DNA of 64,000 bases from Glycomyces sp. NRRL B-16210. Lineage in GTDB: Bacteria; Actinomycetota; Actinomycetes; Mycobacteriales; Micromonosporaceae. The position numbers were made by a program, and so were the translations under genes. Under the pieces are notes generated by a model. That model saw nothing but the letters and a program-made list of their open reading frames with translations. It made no database searches and was not told the origin of the DNA. Positions 8,769 to 19,226 of the stretch are shown one piece after another. The DNA lies in NCBI RefSeq assembly GCF_000719515.1, contig NZ_JOGR01000015.1:36535-100534 (forward strand). The letters run 5' to 3'. The first letter of the stretch is position 1. Each line of letters opens with the position of its first letter.

Positions 8769-9959
8769 TCAGAACGCCGGGTTCACCGAAGCGGCCAGGA
8801 CCGTGTGGGTCATGACGCGGACGCCGTGCCCGAGGGCGCGCTCGTCGATGTCGAAGTTGCCCTGGTGGATGTCGAGGCGCTCACCGGGGCGGCCGACGCC
8901 GAGGCGCGCCATCGCCCCGGGCACCTGCTCCAGGTAGTACGCGAAGTCCTCGCCGCCCATGGACATCGGCGCCTCGGCCACGGCGCCCTCGCCGAGCGCG
9001 GCGGCCGTCGCGCCGGCGAGCATCGCCGACGCGGAGCGGTCGTTGACCACCGGCGGCACGCCGCGGCGGTACTCGATCTCGCATTCGACGCCGGAGGCGC
9101 GGGCCACCGACCGCGTCACCTCCTGCACCAGGTCCGGGATCATCTCCCAGGTCTCGCGCCCGTGCACGCGCACCGTGGCGCGCGCGAGCGCCTCCTGCGG
9201 GATCGCGTTCGCGGCCTCCCCGGCCTGCACCGCCCCGAAGACGATCGCGACCGACTGCCTCGGGTCCAGGCGCCGGTTCACCAGCGCGGGCACGTCGACC
9301 ACGACGCGCCCGATGGCGGTCACCAGGTCGGAGGTCAGGTGCGGGCGGGAGGTGTGCCCGCCGCGGCCCTGCATGCGGACCTCCATCACGTCGCACGCGG
9401 CCGTGAGCGGCCCGTTTCGCACGCCGACCTGCCCGACCTCGAACTGCGGGTCGCAGTGGAACGCGAAGATCGCGTCGACGCCGGTGAGCGCCCCGTACTT
9501 GATCATCGTGGGCGCGCCCGAGGGGAACTGCTCCTCGGACGGCTGGAAGACCAGGCGGAAGCGCCCCGGCAGGCCCTCGCGGCGTTCGAGGTCGGCGAGG
9601 ACGCGGCCGACGCCGAGGAGCATCGCGGTGTGGGCGTCGTGCCCGCACGCGTGGCACACCCCGTCGACCGTGGAGCGGTACGGGACCGGCTTCGGGTCGT
9701 GGATCGGGAGGGCGTCCATGTCGGCGCGGATCGCGATGATCCGGTCACCGGTGCCGATGTCGCAGGTCAGGCCCGTTCCGTCGGGGATGAGGCGCGGCTG
9801 GAGGCCCGCTTCGACCAGGCGCGCGGCCACGAAGTCCGCGGTGTCGTGCTCTTGGCGCGACAGGCGCGGGTTGGCGTGGATGTGGCGCCTGACGGCGACG
9901 ATCTCCTCCTCGTGCGCTGCGAGCCAGCCGTCGAGGAAATCGGGCAGCGATGTGGGCAT
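8769..9959 (-). CDS. M20-family amidohydrolase (N-acyl amino acid deacylase type)
   Basis: This is a metal-dependent amidohydrolase of 396 residues in the M20D/HipO/AmiA group, which removes acyl groups from N-acyl amino acids or peptides in the cytosol. Visible motifs in order are the metal-binding HACGHDAHTAMLLG, the acidic catalytic pair in VFQPSEEQ, the lid-domain segment GRGGHTSRPH, and near the C-terminus SMGGEDFAYYLE. RADMDALPI precedes the first metal site. The ATG at 9959 gives a normal family length and has GGAG nine bases upstream. The frame stays open further upstream (a possible ATG at 10134 behind a GAGG), which would add about 58 residues of unconserved sequence. In mycobacteria a related amidohydrolase also lies between lpdA and pmmB. 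Confidence 0.88.
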   Translation of the reverse strand: MPTSLPDFLDGWLAAHEEEIVAVRRHIHANPRLSRQEHDTADFVAARLVEAGLQPRLIPDGTGLTCDIGTGDRIIAIRADMDALPIHDPKPVPYRSTVDGVCHACGHDAHTAMLLGVGRVLADLERREGLPGRFRLVFQPSEEQFPSGAPTMIKYGALTGVDAIFAFHCDPQFEVGQVGVRNGPLTAACDVMEVRMQGRGGHTSRPHLTSDLVTAIGRVVVDVPALVNRRLDPRQSVAIVFGAVQAGEAANAIPQEALARATVRVHGRETWEMIPDLVQEVTRSVARASGVECEIEYRRGVPPVVNDRSASAMLAGATAAALGEGAVAEAPMSMGGEDFAYYLEQVPGAMARLGVGRPGERLDIHQGNFDIDERALGHGVRVMTHTVLAASVNPAF

Positions 9960-10529
9960 GGCCTGCGGCTCCATTGCGGTCTGGCCGGATGCTGTGTCTC
10001 CAACAGCCTTATCGAGAGTGGGCAGTGCGGCCGGTACCACGAGACACGATTCGGGCGCGATCGCACTCGGCAGCGGCTCATTGGATTTCGTGGCGGTACC
10101 CATCTCGACGACTTTCTCCGCAGTGAGCGTGTACATTTCTTCGCGCCTCGCAATTCGCGTTCGAGGATCAAAGCCAATGGAAGGCGATTGGGCAAGCTTA
10201 ATCCGATCGCACTCCGTTGCGGTCAGCGCCGTGATCTGCGACGCCCGCCGTCCGAACCCGGGCGGGACCAGCTTTTGGTCCGCGAATCGCACCGAGGCTT
10301 TTCCCGCCCATGGGTCACGGCCGCACGACCGGCGGTTACGGCCTCGCGGCCGAACCCGCCGTCATGAGGCATAACGCTTGCCAGAGCGATAAGTTACGGC
10401 CGAAACCCGATTTTTCGACCGGACCGCGTTCTGTTCGCGATTGGTGACGCTCCCGTCGAACAGTGTTTACCCGCTGACCGAATGCGGCGACAGACGCCTT
10501 GTGCGCTTCGCCTCTCGGTGACCATTCGG
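9960..10529. other. Intergenic region of 570 bp, no supported gene
   Basis: It lies between two genes on the minus strand and is visibly less GC-rich than the coding DNA around it, with several TTA/TAA-containing stretches near 10375-10440. The frame of the downstream amidohydrolase is open up to 10292, but the codons lack the strong GC3 bias of real genes. The promoter of the amidohydrolase should be here; no consensus pair was convincing. No terminator hairpin for the mutase gene was recognised. Confidence 0.5.
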
Positions 10530-12116
<1,587 letters not shown>

Positions 12117-12299
12117 GGCTGCCATCCTAGGTGTTGAACTGCGTCTTCGGGTAGTCCAGGTGGTCTCGTCGAGGGCGCCGCCGAGCCCCGGGGCCGAGAC
12201 CGCTTACGTCGTCGTCCGTGACCTGTTACGCATCCCCGGTTCCACACCTGTGGCCGGGACGCGGCAGACTAGTGGGGATCCTTCGCGAGGAGTGGCGGT

Positions 12300-14309
12300 A
12301 TGACGTACTCATCTGACTACGGTCGCGGTGGTCCCGGCGCGTATGAGGACCCCCGCCCCGGCGCGGTGCCGACTCCGCGCAGTTCGCCTGAGGCCCCAGG
12401 GGCCCAGGGACATTACGGTTCAGGGTACGGCTCCGAGCCCGCCGGGGGCGATCCGCATCCCTCGTTCGGCGCGAGGTTCGCCGGGTCCGATCCGCACCCG
12501 GGCGCCTACGGGCGCGGCTACGAGACCTCCTCGGCGTACGACGCCGCGGCGGGCCCCTCGGGGGCGTACAACCGCTCCCCCTACGGCGGGGACTCGTACG
12601 GCGACTCCTCGTACCGGCACAGCTCCTCCTACGGCAATTACGGCAACCTCGGGCAGAGCTTCGCGGTCGGCGAGGACCAGGGGCAGCGCCCGTTCGGGCC
12701 GGGGGCCGGGGCCAACCGGGCCGGTCCCGGCGACCTGGTCGCCGAGCGGTACCAGCTGGTGGACCTGGTCGGCAAGGGCGGCAACGGCTCGGTGTGGCGC
12801 GCGACGGACATGGTGCTGCGCCGGGAGGTGGCCCTCAAAGAGGTGTTCCTGCCGCCGGACCTGCCGCCGCAGGAGCGCGCCCAGCTCATCGACCGCTCGC
12901 GCCGGGAGGCGCAGATCGCGGCGGGGCTCTCGCATCCGGCGGTCATCCGCGTGTTCGACGTGGTCGAGCACCTGGGGCTGCCGTGGATCGTCATGGAGCT
13001 GCTCCAGGCGCGGAGCCTGGCGGAGATCCTGACGCAGGACGGGCCGCTCCAGCCGCGCGTGGCCGCGAAGATCGGCCTGGCGCTGGTCGGGGCGTTGCAG
13101 GCGGCGCACGACGCGGGGATCATCCACCGGGACGTCAAGCCCGGCAACGTGCTCATCTCGACCGACGGGCGCTGCGTCCTGTCGGATTTCGGCGCCGCCC
13201 AGATGCACCAGGTCTCGGGCGGGACGACCCCGGGCAAGGTCCTGGGCTCGGCGCACTACATCGCGCCCGAGCGGGCGGTCGGACATCCGGCCGAACCCGC
13301 CAGCGACGTGTTCAGCCTCGGCGTGACCCTGTACGCGGCGGTCGAGGGGCGGCCGCCGTTCGACCGGGGCGACGCGGTCTCGACGATGCGCGCGGTCGTG
13401 CAGGAGCCGCCGGAGAACCCGCGGCACGCCGGGCTGCTGACGCCGCTGCTCGGCGGGATGCTCGCGAAGGACCCCCAGCAGCGCGCCTCGCTTCCCGAAG
13501 TGCGCCAAGAACTCTCGTCGCTGCTCGCCGGTCCGCTGGGTGGCACCGGCGGCATGCAGCAGTACCGGGGCGGCAGCCCTTCGGCGGCGCACCAGGAGGT
13601 CTCGCCGCCGCGAACGGGCGCGCGCCCGCGCGTGGACGAACCCGAGCCTGAGCCGGAGACGAACCGCTGGAAGTCCGGGTCGGCCATCGCCATCTGCGTG
13701 CTGCTCGTGCTCGTGCTCGGCTGGGGCGTCTACAAGTGGCAGTTCTCCGGCGACGGCGGCGAGGCCGGCGGGGAGGACCCGACCCTGGCCGAGGAGACCA
13801 CCGGCGAGGAGGACCCGCCCGACGGCGGCGGGGACGACGGCGGCGAGGATGAGAGCAGCGCCCCGTTCGAGACCGCGACGTACAGCGGCAGCGGCTTCAG
13901 CGTGAACCACCCCGCCGACTGGCCCGAGGGCATGGCCGGCGACGACTACGTCTCGTTCTACAACCCGCAGGACGAGACCCAGTGGGTGCGGTTCTACGGC
14001 GGCTCCGACCGCGGCGCGGGCAACCCCGAGGGCTACCTGGGCGACTACTGGAACGGGCTGCCGGGCGAGATGACCGACCTGGTCCAGGTACGGCTCGAGG
14101 ACGTCGTGATCGGCGGCCTCAGCGGCACGGTCCTGGAGTACACCGGGACGAACCTCGACGACGTCGGGGCCGAGCGGCACTCGATCTGGGCCATCGTGGA
14201 CGCCGGGGACGGGACGACTTTCGGGATCTTCATCTCAGGGGACGCCGACGCCTGGGAGCTGTCGCAGCAGGTCTACCAGGAGGCCGTGGCCTCGTTCCAG
14301 ACCGGCTGA
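12300..14309 (+). CDS. Membrane-anchored Ser/Thr protein kinase (PknB type) with extracellular domain
   Basis: This is a eukaryotic-type Ser/Thr kinase of 669 residues. Residues 1-145 are a disordered Gly/Tyr/Pro/Ser-rich segment, which is unusual because most family members begin close to the kinase fold. The kinase domain runs from about 151 to 415 with a glycine loop (GKGGNGSVW), catalytic Lys180, HRDVKPGN with Asp278, DFG at 296-298 and APE in the activation loop end. A single hydrophobic segment at about 462-480 crosses the membrane, followed by an acidic Glu/Gly/Asp linker and a C-terminal extracellular domain of about 130 residues with no PASTA repeats. The outer domain resembles the small sensor-like folds common in actinobacterial kinases but was not identified. 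A GGAG ribosome binding site precedes the ATG. The next gene starts 56 bp downstream. Confidence 0.9.
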   Translation: MTYSSDYGRGGPGAYEDPRPGAVPTPRSSPEAPGAQGHYGSGYGSEPAGGDPHPSFGARFAGSDPHPGAYGRGYETSSAYDAAAGPSGAYNRSPYGGDSYGDSSYRHSSSYGNYGNLGQSFAVGEDQGQRPFGPGAGANRAGPGDLVAERYQLVDLVGKGGNGSVWRATDMVLRREVALKEVFLPPDLPPQERAQLIDRSRREAQIAAGLSHPAVIRVFDVVEHLGLPWIVMELLQARSLAEILTQDGPLQPRVAAKIGLALVGALQAAHDAGIIHRDVKPGNVLISTDGRCVLSDFGAAQMHQVSGGTTPGKVLGSAHYIAPERAVGHPAEPASDVFSLGVTLYAAVEGRPPFDRGDAVSTMRAVVQEPPENPRHAGLLTPLLGGMLAKDPQQRASLPEVRQELSSLLAGPLGGTGGMQQYRGGSPSAAHQEVSPPRTGARPRVDEPEPEPETNRWKSGSAIAICVLLVLVLGWGVYKWQFSGDGGEAGGEDPTLAEETTGEEDPPDGGGDDGGEDESSAPFETATYSGSGFSVNHPADWPEGMAGDDYVSFYNPQDETQWVRFYGGSDRGAGNPEGYLGDYWNGLPGEMTDLVQVRLEDVVIGGLSGTVLEYTGTNLDDVGAERHSIWAIVDAGDGTTFGIFISGDADAWELSQQVYQEAVASFQTG

Positions 14310-14365
14310 GGCCACACGGCCCGCAAGAGCGGTCCGCGTGGCGGCGGATATGCGACCATTTCCCC

Positions 14366-16024
14366 ATGACGGACGCGACCAATCTGGATGCACTGCGCGC
14401 CACGGCGCTCCAGTGGATCACCGACGACCCCGACAAGGCCGCCCGCGACGAGCTGTACCGGATGCTCGACGCGCTCCCCGGTTCGGCCGACGACCTGGCC
14501 GACCGCTTCGCCGGGCGGCTCAAGTTCGGCACCGCGGGACTGCGCGGGCCGCTGCGCGCGGGCCCGAACGGGATGAACCTCGCGGTCGTGCGCGCGGCCG
14601 CGGCGGGACTGGCGAACTGGCTCGACGCCAAGGGCGCGACCGGCCCGGTCGTCATCGGCTACGACGCGCGGCACGGCAGCCACGACTTCGCCGTCGAGAC
14701 CGCGCGGGTCGTCACCGGTTCGGGGCGGCGGGCGCTGCTCATGCCCGGGCCGCTGCCGACCCCGGTGACCGCGTACGCGGTCACGAAGCTCGACGGCGCG
14801 GCGGCGGTCCAGGTGACCGCGAGCCACAATCCGCCGCAGGACAACGGCTACAAGGTGTACCTGGGGCGCGAGCTCGGCGGCGACCTGGGCGCGGGCGCGC
14901 AGATCGTCCCGCCGGCGGACACCGAGATCGAGGCGGCGATCGAGGCGCTCGGGCCGCTCTCGGAGGTCCCGCTGGGCGACGAGGGCGAGGTGCTCGACGA
15001 GTCGGTCCTGGAGTCGTACCTGGCGGCGATCGCCTCGGTGGTCGACCCGGACGACCCCAAGCGGCTCGCCTCGGTGGCGACCCCGATGCACGGCGTCGGC
15101 GGGCGGACCCTGGTCAAAGCGATGGAGCGGGCCGGGTTCCCGGCGCCGACCCTGGTGCCCGAGCAGGCCGACCCGGACGCGGACTTCCCGACCGTGTCGT
15201 TCCCGAACCCCGAGGAGCCGGGGGCGATCGACCTCTTGAAGGCGCTCGCGGCCGAGGAGGGCGCGGACGTGGCGATCGCGCTGGACCCGGACGCGGACCG
15301 TTGCTCGGTGGCCGTGCCGGTCGGCGACGGCTCGTGGCGCCAGCTCACCGGCAACGAGGTGGGCGTGCTCCTGGCCGACCACTGGATGCGCAAGGGCCAC
15401 AAAGGGAAGTACGCGACGACGATCGTCTCCACGACGCAGCTCAAGGCGATGTGCGACAAGCGCGGGTTCGCGTACGACGAGACGCTGACGGGCTTCAAGT
15501 GGCTCGCGCGGGCCGGGGCGGACCTCGCGTTCGCGTTCGAGGAGGCGCTGGGCTACTGCGTCGCGCCGGAGTTCCTGCGCGACAAGGACGGCATCTCGGC
15601 GGCGCTCGTCGTCAGCGAGATCGCGGCGGGCCAGGCCGCGCGGATGGCGACATTGCAGGACCGGCTCGACGAGCTCGCCGAGGAGTTCGGGGTGTACGAG
15701 ACCGGGCAGCTGTCGATCCGGGTGGAGGACCTGTCCGAGATCGACGCGTGCATGAAGCGCCTGCGGGCGCACCGGCCGACGAGCCTGCTGGACGAGCCGG
15801 TGACCGATTACCTGGACCGGCTGCCGGACGCGGACGTCGTGACGATCACGACCGCGAACGCGAGGGTGGTGGCCCGCCCGAGCGGCACGGAGCCGAAGCT
15901 GAAGGCGTACCTGGAAGTCCGGGAGGACGTCGGAGGCGACCTCCAAGGCGCCAGGGAGAGGGCCCGAGCAGGCGTCGAGGCCCTGAAGGCCGAGATGGCG
16001 GCGGTCCTGGGCGTCCCCCACTAA
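14366..16024 (+). CDS. pmmB: Phospho-sugar mutase (PmmB-type phosphomannomutase/phosphoglucomutase)
   Basis: This is an alpha-D-phosphohexomutase family enzyme of 552 residues that moves phosphate between C1 and C6 (or C5) of a sugar through a phosphoserine. Seen in order: FGTAGLRGPLRAGPNGMN near the N-terminus, the active-site loop TASHNPPQDNGYK with Ser153, the metal loop DPDADR at 307-312, the sugar-binding region and the phosphate-binding RPSGTEPKLKAY near the C-terminus. The length and the FGTAGLRG opening place it with the PmmB/phosphopentomutase-like branch found beside nucleoside-salvage genes; with upp and deoC adjacent, a ribose/deoxyribose-1-phosphate role is plausible but not proven. 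The ATG at 14366 gives the conserved N-terminus. It converges on upp with a strong hairpin between. Confidence 0.88.
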   Translation: MTDATNLDALRATALQWITDDPDKAARDELYRMLDALPGSADDLADRFAGRLKFGTAGLRGPLRAGPNGMNLAVVRAAAAGLANWLDAKGATGPVVIGYDARHGSHDFAVETARVVTGSGRRALLMPGPLPTPVTAYAVTKLDGAAAVQVTASHNPPQDNGYKVYLGRELGGDLGAGAQIVPPADTEIEAAIEALGPLSEVPLGDEGEVLDESVLESYLAAIASVVDPDDPKRLASVATPMHGVGGRTLVKAMERAGFPAPTLVPEQADPDADFPTVSFPNPEEPGAIDLLKALAAEEGADVAIALDPDADRCSVAVPVGDGSWRQLTGNEVGVLLADHWMRKGHKGKYATTIVSTTQLKAMCDKRGFAYDETLTGFKWLARAGADLAFAFEEALGYCVAPEFLRDKDGISAALVVSEIAAGQAARMATLQDRLDELAEEFGVYETGQLSIRVEDLSEIDACMKRLRAHRPTSLLDEPVTDYLDRLPDADVVTITTANARVVARPSGTEPKLKAYLEVREDVGGDLQGARERARAGVEALKAEMAAVLGVPH

Positions 16025-16030
16025 ACGAAT

Positions 16031-16078
16031 AGACGTGAAGGGGGGCCGAGCGCTGCGCGCCCGGCCCCCCTTGCGTCT
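16031..16078. terminator. Bidirectional hairpin between pmmB and upp
   Basis: The core arms AAGGGGGGCCG (16038-16048) and CGGCCCCCCTT (16062-16072) pair perfectly, with additional outer pairing of AGACG and CGTCT. It lies between two facing stop codons. Confidence 0.85.
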
Positions 16079-16081
16079 GGG

Positions 16082-16714
16082 TCAGAAGCGGCGGTAGGCG
16101 CCGAACTGGCGGTCTCCCGCGTCGCCCAGACCGGGGACGATGTAGGCCTTGTCGTTGAGTTCGGGGTCCACCGCGGCGGTGGTCATCTTCATGGCGATGC
16201 CCGAAGCGGCGAGCTTCTCGATGCCGTCCGGGGCGCACAGGACGCTGATGAGGTCGATGTCGGTGCATCCGCGATCGGCGATCATCTCGCAGCAGCGCAG
16301 CAGCGAACCGCCCGTGGCGACCATCGGATCGAGCACGATCACGTGGCGTCCGGCCAGGTCGTCGGGCAGGGACTCCATGTACGCGTACGGCTCGTGCGTC
16401 TCCTCGTCGCGGGCCAGACCCACGAAGCCCATCGAGGCGTCCGGGATCATCGACTGGGCCGCGTCGGCCATGCCGAGCCCGGCGCGCAGCACCGGGACGA
16501 GCACCGGCGGGTTCCCGAGCCGGAAGCCCTTGGCGGGGGCGACCGGGGTCCGGATCTCGTATTCGGTCACGGCCACGTCGCGCGTGGCCTCGTAGACGAG
16601 CATCACAGTGAGCTCGTGCAGGGCAGCCCGGAACCTAGGTGAGTCCGAGCGCTCGTCCCGCATGGCGGTGAGCCGTTCAGCGGCGAGCGGGTGTTCGACG
16701 ATCTTGACATCCAC
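16082..16714 (-). CDS. upp: Uracil phosphoribosyltransferase
   Basis: This is the pyrimidine-salvage enzyme that joins uracil to PRPP to make UMP, 210 residues, which is the usual family length. The PRPP-binding loop VIVLDPMVATGGSLL is clear, as are the N-terminal TYEIRTPV-like segment (EYEIRTPVAPAKG), PVLRAGLGMADA, and the C-terminal uracil-binding region ending with YIVPGLGDAGDRQFG. The GTG at 16714 yields VDVKIVEHPL, the normal start for actinobacterial Upp. It is divergent from deoC across 169 bp, so two salvage activities are placed back to back. A TAAGGT hexamer lies 8 nt before the start codon. Confidence 0.96.
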   Translation of the reverse strand: MDVKIVEHPLAAERLTAMRDERSDSPRFRAALHELTVMLVYEATRDVAVTEYEIRTPVAPAKGFRLGNPPVLVPVLRAGLGMADAAQSMIPDASMGFVGLARDEETHEPYAYMESLPDDLAGRHVIVLDPMVATGGSLLRCCEMIADRGCTDIDLISVLCAPDGIEKLAASGIAMKMTTAAVDPELNDKAYIVPGLGDAGDRQFGAYRRF

Positions 16715-16871
16715 GGTTCCCAACCTTAGGCCGTGTCCGGGGCCCTCGGGCGGGTCGGTGTCCGAGGCCTCGAACGCCGCCTGACGCCCGGTCCGCCACG
16801 CTAATGTGAGCTGGTCGCCACTCGCGCGTCGACGCGGCCCCGGTCGCGCCTGAGCATCGCACGGATACGGA

Positions 16872-16877
16872 TACCAT
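16872..16877 (+). promoter_or_regulatory. TACCAT -10 element of a probable leaderless transcript
   Basis: TACCAT lies 6 nt before the deoC ATG at 16884, with no Shine-Dalgarno sequence between. Confidence 0.45.
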
Positions 16878-16883
16878 CGGGTC

Positions 16884-17798
16884 ATGGGATCAATTTTGAG
16901 CGGCGCCGAGGCCGCCGCCCTCGTCCGCGCCCTCCCCGGCGTCGACGCGGTCGGCCTCGAAGCGCGCGCGGCGGGGCTCGCCACCCGCTCGGTCAAGAAG
17001 GAGTCGAAGGCCCGGGCCATCGACCTCGCCATCAGCATGATCGACCTCACCACCCTCGAAGGCGCCGACACCCCCGGGAAGGTCCGCTCGCTCGCCGCGA
17101 AGGCGATCCGCCCCGACGGCGACGCTCCGTCGACCGCCGCGGTCTGCGTCTACCCGTCGATGGTCGCCACCGCCGCCGAAGCGCTCGAAGGGTCTTCGGT
17201 GAAGGTCGCCTCCGTCGCCACCGGGTTCCCCGCCGGGCAGGTCCCGCTCGACGTGCGCCTGGCCGACACCGAGGCGGCCGTCCGCGCCGGGGCCGACGAG
17301 ATCGACATGGTCATCAACCGCGGCGCCTTCCTGGCCGGGGACCTGGAGCGGGTCTTCCACGAGATCAAGGCCGTCAAGGCCGCCTCGGGCGAGGCCCGGC
17401 TCAAGGTGATCCTCGAGACCGGCGAACTGGTGACCTACGACGACGTGCGCCGCGCCTCCTGGCTCGCCATGCACGCCGGTGCCGACTTCATCAAGACCTC
17501 CACCGGCAAGGTCGGCATCAACGCCACGCTGCCGGTCACCCTCCTGATGTTGCAGGCCGTGCGCGACTTCCGGGCCCAGACCGGCGTGCAGGTCGGCGTG
17601 AAGCCGGCCGGCGGCATCCGCAACACCAAGGACGCGATCAAGTACCTGGTGTGCGTCAACGAGACCCTCGGCGACGACTGGCTCTCGAACGAGTGGTTCC
17701 GCTTCGGCGCCTCCAGCCTCCTCAACGACCTGCTCATGCAGCGCCAGAAGCTCAAGACCGGCCACTACTCCGGCCCCGACTACGTGACGGTGGACTAA
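16884..17798 (+). CDS. deoC: Deoxyribose-phosphate aldolase
   Basis: This is a class I aldolase of 304 residues that cleaves 2-deoxyribose 5-phosphate to acetaldehyde and glyceraldehyde 3-phosphate. The Schiff-base lysine is in FIKTSTGKVG (Lys204), the proton-relay lysine in VGVKPAGGIRN (Lys240), and the conserved EIDMVINRGAF segment lies upstream. The protein is longer than the 220-250 residue minimal enzyme, having an N-terminal extension and a C-terminal tail typical of the larger DeoC branch. It is directly followed 3 bp later by an aldehyde dehydrogenase gene, so the acetaldehyde formed can be oxidised to acetate. An acetyl-CoA synthetase gene is also in the window but far away. The operon deoC-ALDH-ALDH ends at a hairpin at 20177. 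Confidence 0.95.
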   Translation: MGSILSGAEAAALVRALPGVDAVGLEARAAGLATRSVKKESKARAIDLAISMIDLTTLEGADTPGKVRSLAAKAIRPDGDAPSTAAVCVYPSMVATAAEALEGSSVKVASVATGFPAGQVPLDVRLADTEAAVRAGADEIDMVINRGAFLAGDLERVFHEIKAVKAASGEARLKVILETGELVTYDDVRRASWLAMHAGADFIKTSTGKVGINATLPVTLLMLQAVRDFRAQTGVQVGVKPAGGIRNTKDAIKYLVCVNETLGDDWLSNEWFRFGASSLLNDLLMQRQKLKTGHYSGPDYVTVD

Positions 17799-17801
17799 GC
17801 G

Positions 17802-19226
17802 ATGTTCGAGTACGCGCCCGCGCCCGAGTCGGTGCGGCCCCAGATCAAAGAGCACTACGGGCTGTTCGTGGACGGCGAGTTCGCCGACGCCGCCGACGGC
17901 TCGGTCTTCAAGTCCGTCGACCCCTCCACCGAGGAGGTCCTGTTCACCGTGGCCGAGGCCGGCGAAGCCGACGTCGCGAACGCCGTCGCCGCCGCCCGCC
18001 GCGCCCACGAGACCGTGTGGGGCCCCATGAGCGGGGCCGAGCGGGGCAAGTACCTCTTCCGCATCGCCCGGCTCCTCCAGGAGAAGGCCCGCGAGTTCGC
18101 CGTCGCCGAGTCCCTCGACAACGGCAAGCCCATCAAGGAGACCCGCGACTTCGACGTGCCGACCGCGGCGCAGCACTTCTTCTACCACGCCGGTTGGGCC
18201 GACAAGCTCGAATACGCAGGGCTCGGGCCGGACCCGAAGTCCCTCGGCGTGGTCGGGCAGGTCATCCCGTGGAACTTCCCGCTGCTCATGCTCGCGTGGA
18301 AGATCGCGCCCGCGCTCGCGTGCGGGAACACGGTGGTGCTCAAGCCCGCCGAGACCACGCCGCTGACCGCGCTGCTGTTCGCCGAGCTGTGCCAGGAGGC
18401 GGACCTGCCCGCGGGCGTGGTCAACATCCTCCCCGGCGCAGGGGCCACTGGAGCGGCCCTTGTGGACGCCGCGGTGGACAAGATCGCGTTCACCGGCTCG
18501 ACCGCCGTCGGCCGCGCCATCGCGAAGGCCGTTGCGGGGTCGAAGAAGAAGGTCACGCTCGAACTGGGCGGCAAGGCCGCGAACATCGTCTTCGACGACG
18601 CCGCGATCGACCAGGCCGTCGAGGGGATCGTCAACGGGATCTTCTTCAACCAGGGCCACGTGTGCTGCGCCGGTTCGCGACTGCTCGTCCAGGAGTCGGT
18701 CGCCGACGACGTGCTGGAGCGGCTCAAGGCCCGCGTCTCCACACTGCGCGTAGGGGACCCGCTCGACAAGAACACCGACATCGGCGCGATCAACTCCGCC
18801 GAGCAGCTCGAGCGGATCACCGCGCTCACCGAGACCGGCGGGGCCGAGGGCGCCGAGGTGTGGCAGCCCGCGTGCGACCTGCCCGAGCGCGGCTTCTGGT
18901 TCCGCCCCACCGTGTTCACCGGCGTCCAGCAGTCCATGCGGATCGCCCGCGAGGAGATCTTCGGCCCGGTCCTGTCCGTGCTGACCTTCCGCACCCCCGA
19001 CGAGGCGATCGCCAAGGCGAACAACACGCCTTACGGCCTGTCGGCCGGGGTGTGGACCGAGAAGGGCTCCAAGATCCTGTGGGCGGCCGAGCGGCTGCGC
19101 GCGGGTGTGGTGTGGGCCAACACGTTCAACCAGTTCGACGCCGCCAGCCCGTTCGGCGGCCTGAAGGAGTCCGGTTACGGCCGCGAAGGCGGCCGCCAGG
19201 GACTGGAGGCCTACCTCGATGTCTGA
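17802..19226 (+). CDS. Aldehyde dehydrogenase family protein (catalytically complete)
   Basis: This is an NAD(P)-dependent aldehyde dehydrogenase of 474 residues. It has the cofactor segment VIPWNFPLLML, the loop FTGSTAVGRAI, the general-base Glu254 in LELGGK and the nucleophile Cys288 in NQGHVCCAGSR. The C-terminal PFGGLKESGYGREGG is intact. It starts 3 bp after the deoC stop, so acetaldehyde from deoxyribose breakdown is the probable substrate. Its last 8 bases overlap the start of a second, truncated aldehyde dehydrogenase gene. The order 'complete ALDH then truncated ALDH lacking the nucleophile' is the domain order of the two-domain enzyme ALDH16, which suggests the two products form one complex. 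That complex is inference. Confidence 0.93.
   Translation: MFEYAPAPESVRPQIKEHYGLFVDGEFADAADGSVFKSVDPSTEEVLFTVAEAGEADVANAVAAARRAHETVWGPMSGAERGKYLFRIARLLQEKAREFAVAESLDNGKPIKETRDFDVPTAAQHFFYHAGWADKLEYAGLGPDPKSLGVVGQVIPWNFPLLMLAWKIAPALACGNTVVLKPAETTPLTALLFAELCQEADLPAGVVNILPGAGATGAALVDAAVDKIAFTGSTAVGRAIAKAVAGSKKKVTLELGGKAANIVFDDAAIDQAVEGIVNGIFFNQGHVCCAGSRLLVQESVADDVLERLKARVSTLRVGDPLDKNTDIGAINSAEQLERITALTETGGAEGAEVWQPACDLPERGFWFRPTVFTGVQQSMRIAREEIFGPVLSVLTFRTPDEAIAKANNTPYGLSAGVWTEKGSKILWAAERLRAGVVWANTFNQFDAASPFGGLKESGYGREGGRQGLEAYLDV

Noticed and set aside
9960..10292. Upstream extension of the amidohydrolase (possible ATG at 10134)
   Set aside because: The added residues show no family resemblance and weak codon bias. 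The start at 9959 gives the normal length. Kept only as an alternative.
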